The notes under the pieces were generated by a model. That model made no database searches, was not told where the DNA came from, and saw only the letters and a list, made by a program, of their open reading frames with translations. From an uncultured Dorea sp. (GTDB lineage: Bacteria > Bacillota > Clostridia > Lachnospirales > Lachnospiraceae): a stretch of DNA of 33,548 nt. Shown here piece by piece: positions 1 to 6,069 of the stretch (positions are counted from its first letter, which is position 1; every line of letters begins with the position of its first letter). A program made the position numbers and the translations under genes. Location: the NCBI GenBank assembly GCA_910587575.1, contig CAJULU010000004.1:50608-84155 (forward strand), given 5' to 3'.

Positions 1-560
1 CAGCTAATGATCCATTTTACAGCGGTGGCCACTGCGTCAGAAATGTTCTCTAACGCCTGTTTGGTGCCGTCATTCGCTTTCTTAAGGGCAATACCGAATA
101 TGCAGGCCCATGCCAGAATTCCGATATAGTTGGCGTTCACGATGGAATCAACCGGGTTCGCAACAACGTTCATCAGCAGATTAGTGAGAACTTCCGTCAC
201 TCCGCTGGGAGGCGCCACATCGCTGGCTGCAGTGCTCTCGGACAGCGTCAGGGTGATCGGGAAGAGATAACTTGCCAGAACCGCTGACAGAGCGGAGATC
301 AGATTCCCCAACAGATAAAGGACTACAATAAACTTCATATTCGTCTTCTGTCCCTGGCCCATGTGGCACAATGCGCTCATGACAAGGAAGAATACGAGAA
401 TCGGGGCGACTCCTTTCAAAGCCCCTACAAACAGGTTTCCAAGGATGGAGATTGCCGATGCCTGCGGAATCACCAGACCAAGGATGATACCGATGATCAG
501 CCCGCACAGGATTCTTTTGACAAGGCTGATACTGTTCCATTTGCTTAGTACGTTCTTCAT
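1..560 (-). CDS. sstT: Serine/threonine:Na+ symporter SstT, 3' end beyond the window
   Basis: This is a dicarboxylate/amino acid:cation symporter of the SstT type, an inner-membrane protein importing serine and threonine with sodium. The visible 186 residues begin MKNVLSKWNSISLVKRILCG and run through several hydrophobic segments, including a GLIIGIILGLVIP stretch and the family-typical LFVGALKGVAPILVFFLVMS block; residues around 125-150 (SGVTEVLTNLLMNVVANP) also match the family. The ATG at 560 is preceded by an AGAGAGG ribosome site. The C-terminal half, with the substrate and sodium sites, lies outside the window. It is transcribed away from tdh-kbl, which degrades threonine, so import and catabolism of the same amino acid are side by side. 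I am sure of the family and fairly sure of SstT specificity. Confidence 0.9.
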   Translation of the reverse strand, partial: MKNVLSKWNSISLVKRILCGLIIGIILGLVIPQASAISILGNLFVGALKGVAPILVFFLVMSALCHMGQGQKTNMKFIVVLYLLGNLISALSAVLASYLFPITLTLSESTAASDVAPPSGVTEVLTNLLMNVVANPVDSIVNANYIGILAWACIFGIALKKANDGTKQALENISDAVATAVKWIIS

Positions 561-574
561 GTTTCCTACCTCTC

Positions 575-598
575 TTTGCAGACGAAGATATCTGCAAA
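575..598 (-). promoter_or_regulatory. Hairpin next to the sstT ribosome binding site
   Basis: A perfect 8-bp inverted repeat (TTTGCAGA / TCTGCAAA) with an 8-nt loop lies in the sstT leader. Its 3' arm in the mRNA abuts the AGAGAGG site (complement of 568-574). It could limit ribosome access. Function is inferred only from position. Confidence 0.4.
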
Positions 599-626
599 TC
601 CTCTCTATAAAATATGTTCCCCGATT

Positions 627-700
627 TTATTGATATATGATCATGGAGGAAGATGTCAGAGGTAACACCAGGCTCCCTTCCGTTCAGAATATATCAATAA
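627..700 (-). promoter_or_regulatory. Inverted repeat in the sstT 5' leader
   Basis: TTATTGATATAT at 627-638 and its exact reverse complement ATATATCAATAA at 689-700 form a 12-bp dyad with a 50-nt interior. Both arms lie between the predicted sstT promoter and its start codon, so the roughly 150-nt leader can fold into a long arm with GGAAG and CTTCC as a possible inner pairing. No T-box motif or known riboswitch core was recognised. Confidence 0.4.
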
Positions 701-711
701 TAACAAGATAT

Positions 712-740
712 ATTATATAGAAAAAGTCCGGGTTTGTAAA
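712..740 (-). promoter_or_regulatory. Predicted sstT promoter
   Basis: On the minus strand the sequence reads TTTACA (735-740), a 17-bp spacer, then TATAAT (712-717), a near-consensus sigma-A promoter. It implies a leader of about 150 nt before the sstT ATG at 560. Confidence 0.7.
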
Positions 741-947
741 TGCCATTTTGTAAAAAATGACTAATAATATTTTGATGAATGTGAAAATATTGTCAATATG
801 GACAAAAAAATTAAAATGGTGATAAATAATTTGTACAAAAATGTAAATATGACTTTCAAAGAAAGGGATTTTGTGCCGTCTGTAAAAAATAATGGGATAT
901 CTGGATGATAAGATAAAAAAAATAGACAAAATATACAAAGGAATCCG
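741..947. other. AT-rich gap between the divergent sstT and tdh promoters
   Basis: About 200 bp with no credible gene. It is very AT-rich and holds the palindrome TTTGTACAAA at 830-839 and the dyad TTGTC-N6-GACAA at 790-805. The core TTGTACAA of the first palindrome recurs at 948-955, over the -35 box of tdh. These are candidate binding sites for an unidentified regulator. Confidence 0.4.
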
Positions 948-976
948 TTGTACAAGATGCAAAGGAGTGTTATAAT
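948..976 (+). promoter_or_regulatory. Predicted tdh-kbl promoter
   Basis: TTGTAC (948-953), 17-bp spacer, TATAAT (971-976). The -35 box is part of a TTGTACAA palindrome at 948-955, so a factor bound there would compete with RNA polymerase. Confidence 0.75.
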
Positions 977-990
977 GGCATCAGCGAGAC

Positions 991-1020
991 GCCGCCCGGG
1001 GAGGCGGCAGGAACAGGAGG
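991..1020 (+). promoter_or_regulatory. Leader hairpin and ribosome site of tdh
   Basis: A 6-bp all-GC hairpin, GCCGCC (991-996) and GGCGGC (1003-1008), sits just downstream of the expected transcription start. It is followed by AGGAGG at 1015-1020, nine bases before the GTG at 1030. The ribosome site decides the start: the ATG at 1039 would be 18 bases away. Confidence 0.6.
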
Positions 1021-1029
1021 AATATAGAA

Positions 1030-2091
1030 GTGAGTGAAATGAATGATGGAATGATGTGGGCGCTTGTGAAGGAGAAGCCGGAAGAAGGACTGTGGATGAA
1101 GAGAGTGCCAATCCCGGAAGTAGGACCCAATGACGTGAAGATCAAGATCCGTAAGACGGCAATCTGCGGAACCGATGTACATATCTATCAGTGGAATGAC
1201 TGGGCACAGCATACGATCCCGGTAGGGCTTACGGCCGGACATGAGTATGTGGGCGAAGTTGTGGAATTCGGTGAAGGTGTACAGGGCTTCCAGGTTGGAG
1301 ACCTGGTGTCAGGAGAAGGCCATATTACCTGCGGCAAGTGCAGGAACTGTCTGGAGGGTCACAAGGAGAACTGTAAGGATGCAAAGGGCGTGGGCGTGAA
1401 CCGCAACGGAGCGTTTGCAGAATATCTTGTGATTCCGGCCTCCAATGTATGGCCCTGCAATCCGGCGATTCCGGAAGAGATGTATGCCATCTTTGATCCC
1501 TTTGGCAATGCTACCCATACAGCGTTATCCTACGACATGCTCGGTGAGGACGTGCTGGTAGCAGGGGCAGGCCCCATCGGCTGCATGGCTGCGGCAATTG
1601 CGAAGTTCTCCGGTGCCAGGCACGTAGTTGTGACAGACCTGAATCCGTACAGGCTTGACCTTGCCAGGAAGCTTGGAGCCACCAGGGTCGTGAACCTTAA
1701 GGATGAGAAACTCTCTGACGTGATGAAGGAGATTGGCATGACGGAAGGATTTGACGTAGGTCTTGAGATGTCCGGATCACAGGCGGGACTTCACGACATG
1801 ATCCACAATATGAAGCATGGCGGCAACATTGCGCTTCTGGGACTGCAGAGGACCGATGCCGCCGTAGACCTTGAGACCGTGATCTTCAACGGACTGAATA
1901 TCCGCGGTATCTATGGAAGAAAGGTATGGGATACCTGGTACAAGATGTCCACCATGATCCAGGCAGGGCTTGATATTTCCCCGATTATCACACACCATTT
2001 CGACATCAAGGACTATGAGAAGGGATTTGAGGCAATGATTTCGGGACAGTCCGGCAAGGTAATCATTGACTGGGCCCATGTCAATGACTAA
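1030..2091 (+). CDS. tdh: L-threonine 3-dehydrogenase
   Basis: Oxidises L-threonine to 2-amino-3-oxobutyrate with NAD+, the first step of threonine breakdown in the cytoplasm. The 353-residue protein is a zinc-dependent medium-chain dehydrogenase. Visible features are the KTAICGTDVHIY block with catalytic-zinc Cys46, GHE at 70-72 (His71), structural-zinc cysteines 101, 104, 107 and 115, and the Rossmann motif GAGPIG at 179-184. The GEGHITCG, IFDPFGNATHTAL and FDVGLEMSG segments are diagnostic of Tdh rather than sorbitol or alcohol dehydrogenases. Translation starts at GTG 1030, placed by the AGGAGG site. kbl follows after 29 bp with its own ribosome site, so the two form an operon and feed the unstable ketoacid directly to the ligase. 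Confidence 0.96.
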   Translation: MSEMNDGMMWALVKEKPEEGLWMKRVPIPEVGPNDVKIKIRKTAICGTDVHIYQWNDWAQHTIPVGLTAGHEYVGEVVEFGEGVQGFQVGDLVSGEGHITCGKCRNCLEGHKENCKDAKGVGVNRNGAFAEYLVIPASNVWPCNPAIPEEMYAIFDPFGNATHTALSYDMLGEDVLVAGAGPIGCMAAAIAKFSGARHVVVTDLNPYRLDLARKLGATRVVNLKDEKLSDVMKEIGMTEGFDVGLEMSGSQAGLHDMIHNMKHGGNIALLGLQRTDAAVDLETVIFNGLNIRGIYGRKVWDTWYKMSTMIQAGLDISPIITHHFDIKDYEKGFEAMISGQSGKVIIDWAHVND

Positions 2092-2120
2092 TATTTAGAA
2101 AAGGAAGGAATAATAAGAAT

Positions 2121-3314
2121 ATGGCACGTAAAGACGATATTTTAAGCATTTATACGAAAGAAGTAGAGGGAATCCGGGAAGCCGGCCTGTTTAAGGGCGA
2201 GGCGCCCTTCGTATCCCCACAGGGCGCAAGGGTAAAGATGGAAGATGGAAGAGAACTGCTCTGTATGTGTGCGAACAACTATCTGGGACTGGGAGACAAC
2301 CCAAGGCTGATCGAGGCGGCGAAGAAGACTTATGACGAGAAAGGATACGGCGTGGCTTCTGTACGTTTTATCTGCGGAACCCAGGATATCCACAAGAGGC
2401 TGGAGAAGAAGATTTCCGACTTCCTTGGAACGGATGACACGATTCTTTATTCTTCCTGTTTTGACGCCAACGGGGGACTGTTTGAGACGATTCTGACGGC
2501 CGATGATGCGGTAATCAGTGATGAACTGAACCATGCTTCCATTATCGACGGCGTGCGTCTGTGTAAGGCAAAACGTTTCCGTTATAAGAACAACAACATG
2601 GAAGACCTGGAAGCAAAACTGAAAGAAGCCGATGAGGCAGGCGCAAGGATTAAGCTGATTGCTACGGACGGCGTCTTTTCCATGGACGGTATTATCTGTA
2701 ATCTCAAGGGCGTGTGCGACCTTGCCGACCAGTATCATGCGCTGGTAATGGTGGACGACAGTCATGCCGTAGGCTTTGTAGGAAAGACCGGACGGGGCAC
2801 GCCGGAATACTGCGGCGTACAGGGACGGGTAGATATTATCACAGGAACGCTGGGCAAGGCTCTCGGCGGAGCGTCCGGCGGTTACACATCCGGGCGTAAG
2901 GAGATTATCGACCTGCTTCGCCAGAGAAGCCGTCCGTACCTGTTCTCGAATTCCCTGGCACCGGCCATTGCAGGCGCAAGCATCGAGTTATTCGATATGC
3001 TGGATGAGAGCACGGAACTTCGGGACCACCTGGAAGAAGTAACGGCTTATTACCGGAAAGAGCTGGTGGACAACGGGTTTGATATCATCCCGGGAACACA
3101 TCCCTGCGTGCCGGTTATGCTGTACGATGAGAAGACGGCGGCAGAATTCGCAAAGAGAATGATGGAGAAGGGCGTGTATGTGGTTGCGTTCTCTTATCCG
3201 GTCGTACCGAAGGGGAAGGCAAGAATCCGTACCCAGGTATGCGCAAGCCATACAAAGGAAGACATTGACTTCATTGTAAAATGCTTCAAAGAAGTCAGAG
3301 AAGAGATGAAATAG
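2121..3314 (+). CDS. kbl: Glycine C-acetyltransferase (2-amino-3-ketobutyrate CoA ligase)
   Basis: A PLP enzyme of the alpha-oxoamine synthase family that cleaves 2-amino-3-oxobutyrate with CoA to glycine and acetyl-CoA, completing the Tdh-Kbl pathway. The 397 residues are full length for Kbl. The Schiff-base lysine is Lys246 in GTLGKALGGASGG, and the PLP-ring region VMVDDSHAVGF lies at 209-219. The RSRPYLFSNSLAP segment near 270-282 is typical of Kbl. An AGGAAGGA ribosome site precedes the ATG. It is the second gene of the tdh operon and is followed by a hairpin at 3323-3353. Related 8-amino-7-oxononanoate synthases share the fold, but the tdh partnership and the sequence blocks favour Kbl strongly. 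Confidence 0.95.
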   Translation: MARKDDILSIYTKEVEGIREAGLFKGEAPFVSPQGARVKMEDGRELLCMCANNYLGLGDNPRLIEAAKKTYDEKGYGVASVRFICGTQDIHKRLEKKISDFLGTDDTILYSSCFDANGGLFETILTADDAVISDELNHASIIDGVRLCKAKRFRYKNNNMEDLEAKLKEADEAGARIKLIATDGVFSMDGIICNLKGVCDLADQYHALVMVDDSHAVGFVGKTGRGTPEYCGVQGRVDIITGTLGKALGGASGGYTSGRKEIIDLLRQRSRPYLFSNSLAPAIAGASIELFDMLDESTELRDHLEEVTAYYRKELVDNGFDIIPGTHPCVPVMLYDEKTAAEFAKRMMEKGVYVVAFSYPVVPKGKARIRTQVCASHTKEDIDFIVKCFKEVREEMK

Positions 3315-3322
3315 AAGATCAA

Positions 3323-3353
3323 GGACGTAGTAAGAGTAGATTTTACTGCGTCC
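3323..3353 (+). terminator. Hairpin after kbl, probable weak terminator
   Basis: GGACGTAGTAA (3323-3333) pairs with TTACTGCGTCC (3343-3353): 11 bp with one G-U pair and a 9-nt loop. Only a short mixed TCTCATTT tract follows, so termination may be partial. Confidence 0.55.
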
Positions 3354-3359
3354 TCTCAT

Positions 3360-3388
3360 TTGCCATTCAATATGTGATACACTTTATA
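3360..3388 (+). promoter_or_regulatory. Predicted promoter of the M18 aminopeptidase gene
   Basis: TTGCCA (3360-3365), 17-bp spacer, TTTATA (3383-3388). It lies between the kbl hairpin and the AAGGAGG site before the ATG at 3416, which suggests independent transcription of the peptidase. Confidence 0.55.
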
Positions 3389-3415
3389 TTTGAAAAGAAT
3401 CAAGGAGGAATCAAG

Positions 3416-4813
3416 ATGAGCAGAGAAAATATATGGAGATCTTACACTCCGGCGGTAATGGAGGAACTGGAGAAGATCAACAATGAGTATAAGGTCTGTC
3501 TGGATGAAGGTAAGACAGAGAGGGAGTGTGTTGAACTTTCTGTGAAAAGGCTCAGGGAGAAGGGCTATCAGTCTCTGGAAGCCGCAAAAGAGGCCGGCCG
3601 GCCATTAAAATCCGGCGATAAGGTCTATGCCGTATGCATGAACAAAGCAATCGCCGTTTTCCATATCGGAAAGCAGCCTCTGGAAGCAGGCATGAACATC
3701 CTGGGGGCACACATTGACTCGCCAAGGATTGATATCAAGCAGAACCCTCTGTACGAGAACGAAGAACTTGCCTATCTGGATACCCACTACTATGGCGGTA
3801 TTAAGAAATACCAGTGGGTTACGCTTCCGCTTGCACTTCACGGCGTTATTGCGAAGAAAGACGGTACGGTAGTCAGAGTGAACATCGGAGAAAATGAGAA
3901 TGATCCGGTATTTGTAATTACGGACCTGCTGGTACATCTGGCAGCGAAGCAGATGGAGAAGAAAGCAGGAGAAGTCATTGAGGGAGAGAAGCTGGATCTT
4001 CTGTTCGGAAGCCGTCCCATCGAGAAGGATGATTCCCTGGATAAAGAGGAAAAGGAGACCGTGAAAGCCAATGTCATGAGTATCTTAAAAGAATACTATG
4101 ATATGGAGGAAGACGACTTTGCGTCTGCAGAACTGGAGCTTGTCCCGGCAGGGAAAGCAAGAGACTGCGGAATTGACCGGAGCATGGTTCTGGCTTACGG
4201 CCAGGATGACCGTGTCTGCGGCTTTACGTCTCTCTTCGCCATCCTGGACGTGGAAGAAGTGGAGAAGACTGCCTGCTGTATCCTGGTGGATAAAGAAGAG
4301 ATCGGAAGCGTAGGAGCTACCGGAATGCATTCCCGTTTCTTTGAAAATGCGGTTGCCGAGCTGATTGCGCTTGAGGGCAGCGAGTCAGATCTGAAGTTAA
4401 GGCGGGCCCTTGCCAATTCCAGAATGCTCTCCTCAGACGTAAGCGCAGCTTACGACCCCATGTTCGCAGAAGCTTTCGAGAAGCGCAGTTCCGCATTCTT
4501 CGGCAAGGGACTGGTATTCAACAAATTTACCGGAAGCAAAGGAAAAGGCGGCTCTAACGATGCGAATGCCGAATACCTGGCACAGATCAGAAAGATCATG
4601 GATGAGGGCGGAGTTGCCTATCAGTATGCCGAGCTGGGCAAGGTGGACGTAGGCGGCGGCGGAACCATTGCCTATATCATGGCGAATTACGGCATGGAAG
4701 TCATTGACAGCGGCGTTGCCGTACTGAGTATGCATGCACCCTGGGAAGTGACCAGCAAGGCAGACGTGTATGAAGCTTATAAGGGATACAAGGCGTTTCT
4801 GAAAGCCTTATAG
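3416..4813 (+). CDS. M18 family aminopeptidase
   Basis: A cytoplasmic zinc aminopeptidase of family M18 (aminopeptidase I/aspartyl aminopeptidase type) that removes N-terminal residues from peptides. It is 465 residues, the usual size. The metal-binding block LGAHIDSPR has His99 and Asp101, and the catalytic glutamate block DKEEIGSVGATGM has Glu294/Glu295. SDVSAAYDP, KFTGSKGKGGSNDAN and the C-terminal SMHAPWEV with its metal histidine are all present. The ATG at 3416 has AAGGAGG five to eight bases upstream; the reading frame stays open further upstream, but that extension would overlap kbl and the predicted promoter. It sits between the threonine pathway and the sugar locus, where a peptidase could release Ser/Thr from imported peptides; that link is inference. 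Confidence 0.93.
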   Translation: MSRENIWRSYTPAVMEELEKINNEYKVCLDEGKTERECVELSVKRLREKGYQSLEAAKEAGRPLKSGDKVYAVCMNKAIAVFHIGKQPLEAGMNILGAHIDSPRIDIKQNPLYENEELAYLDTHYYGGIKKYQWVTLPLALHGVIAKKDGTVVRVNIGENENDPVFVITDLLVHLAAKQMEKKAGEVIEGEKLDLLFGSRPIEKDDSLDKEEKETVKANVMSILKEYYDMEEDDFASAELELVPAGKARDCGIDRSMVLAYGQDDRVCGFTSLFAILDVEEVEKTACCILVDKEEIGSVGATGMHSRFFENAVAELIALEGSESDLKLRRALANSRMLSSDVSAAYDPMFAEAFEKRSSAFFGKGLVFNKFTGSKGKGGSNDANAEYLAQIRKIMDEGGVAYQYAELGKVDVGGGGTIAYIMANYGMEVIDSGVAVLSMHAPWEVTSKADVYEAYKGYKAFLKAL

Positions 4814-4850
4814 ATCCTTATCCGGTCAGTAATACCCGGTAATACCTGGC

Positions 4851-4903
4851 AGAGGCTGCTGCGAAATGCAAAGACTGGAGTTTTGCATTTCGCAGCAGCC
4901 TCT
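4851..4903. terminator. Very long perfect hairpin between convergent genes
   Basis: Arms 4851-4872 and 4882-4903 are exact reverse complements: 22 bp with a 9-nt loop. The next bases on the plus strand are rich in T (TTTTATTTCTTTT from 4913). It lies between the ends of the peptidase gene (+) and the AraC gene (-), so it probably stops transcription in both directions. Confidence 0.8.
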
Positions 4904-4914
4904 TGCATCAGATT

Positions 4915-5847
4915 TTATTTCTTTTCCTCGTTTCTGCTGCTCCCCCGCAGCGCCTCTGAAATACCCTTTACAGAAGAAGAATACTCTGACGGAGACATCC
5001 CCGTGGCAGCCTTGAACTGCTTGGAAAAATAGGGAAGAGAACTGTAAGAGAGAAAATAAGCGATTTCCGTAAAATTCATGGTCCCTTCCCGGATGATTTC
5101 TTTGGCATGCTGTATTTTCAGTGTATTAAAGTAGTCGATTGCCCCGCATCCCTTCGCCCCGTGAAACAGAGCCTGCAGGGAAGAACGGCTGATGGAGAAC
5201 TCACTGCAGATATCTGTCAGGCGGATCTGTTCACAGATCCGTAATTCCATGTACTCAATAATCCGTTCCAGGCGGTCCTGCCTGGTAGACTGCTTTTCGG
5301 GCGACTCCCTGGGAATCGCAGAATCAGACACCGTACTTTCCTGGTGGTTCCGGATACAGGTAATCAGAAACAATTCCAGATACAGGATGATCATCTGCTG
5401 TGAAGCAAAAGGCGTTTTCTCCTTGATCTGGACCTGTTCGATTGTCGGTATATGCATAGGTGTGGAGAACGTCTGCCGCCCTTCCGAGATGATATGAGAG
5501 ATCAGCGTGCGTTCGTCGCTGGACAATGTATAACTCTTATGTACGAAATGCTTCATGGCCGGTGAATGACAGATGAAAGAGATTACCACAAGATTCGGCG
5601 AATTCTTTCCAATGGATTTAATGGCATGAAATTCATTGGGCTGATGGAAAATAATATCACCAGTATTCAGCGTCATCCAGGTATCGTCATAACGCACGGA
5701 AACCGTCCCGTTGTCAATATATAAGAATTCCCAGAAATCATGTGCCTCTCCCTGGAAAATAAAATTTTTCATATATTCAAAATAATGAAGTGTAATAATC
5801 GAATCAATCTGGATCTCTTTGTGCAGCTTTGTTCTGATATAAGTCAT
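4915..5847 (-). CDS. AraC family transcriptional regulator of the glycosidase operon
   Basis: A 310-residue regulator with an N-terminal cupin-like sensor (about residues 20-110; HDFWEFLYIDNG near 36-47) and a C-terminal double helix-turn-helix AraC domain (about 200-300). Helix patterns include RLTDICSEFSISRSSLQALF and FTEIAYFLSYSSLPYFSKQFK, ending in the usual TGMSPSEYSSS. I placed the start at the ATG at 5847, which has AAGGTGG six bases upstream. Earlier in-frame ATGs lie upstream of the predicted promoter at 5886-5914. It is divergent from the glycosidase operon starting at 6070, the common arrangement for an AraC activator responding to the operon's sugar. Confidence 0.9.
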   Translation of the reverse strand: MTYIRTKLHKEIQIDSIITLHYFEYMKNFIFQGEAHDFWEFLYIDNGTVSVRYDDTWMTLNTGDIIFHQPNEFHAIKSIGKNSPNLVVISFICHSPAMKHFVHKSYTLSSDERTLISHIISEGRQTFSTPMHIPTIEQVQIKEKTPFASQQMIILYLELFLITCIRNHQESTVSDSAIPRESPEKQSTRQDRLERIIEYMELRICEQIRLTDICSEFSISRSSLQALFHGAKGCGAIDYFNTLKIQHAKEIIREGTMNFTEIAYFLSYSSLPYFSKQFKAATGMSPSEYSSSVKGISEALRGSSRNEEKK

Positions 5848-5885
5848 AGGACCACCTTTCTTCTGTATGAATATTTCATTGTCAC

Positions 5886-5914
5886 TTATTACCAACCACA
5901 GAGTAAATGTGCAA
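5886..5914 (-). promoter_or_regulatory. Predicted promoter of the divergent AraC gene
   Basis: On the minus strand: TTGCAC (5909-5914), 17-bp spacer, TAATAA (5886-5891). The expected leader is about 30 nt. The -35 box overlaps the palindrome at 5912-5933. Confidence 0.55.
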
Positions 5915-5937
5915 GCACGCTTTAGCGTGCTTGTATA
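5908..5937. promoter_or_regulatory. Palindrome overlapping the AraC promoter
   Basis: CAAGCACGC (5912-5920) and GCGTGCTTG (5925-5933) are exact complements around TTTA; the pairing extends outward through two G-T and two T-A pairs. There is no T-run, and it covers the -35 box of the araC promoter, so an operator is more likely than a terminator. Confidence 0.5.
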
Positions 5938-5994
5938 AATCATACCAGAAACGAGATGATTATACAATAACCCTAGACGATACTGTAAGCATAA

Positions 5995-6023
5995 TTGTGC
6001 AGATTATAATATAATACTATACA
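5995..6023 (+). promoter_or_regulatory. Predicted promoter of the glycosidase operon, with direct repeats
   Basis: TTGTGC (5995-6000), 17-bp spacer, TATACA (6018-6023). The 10-mer AAGCATAATT occurs at 5987-5996, touching the -35 box, and again at 6039-6048, downstream of the start site. Such repeats are plausible binding half-sites for the neighbouring AraC protein. Confidence 0.5.
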
Positions 6024-6069
6024 AATAGAAGGGAAAACAAGCATAATTACCAAAAGAGAGAGGGACGAT

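Noticed and set aside
560..1029. T-box or other known riboswitch upstream of sstT or tdh
   Set aside because: No AGGGTGGNACCGCG-like T-box core or other recognisable aptamer is present; only simple dyads are seen.
3281..3415. N-terminal extension of the M18 aminopeptidase
   Set aside because: The frame is open, but it overlaps kbl and the predicted promoter; the AAGGAGG before 3416 and the family length fix the start there.
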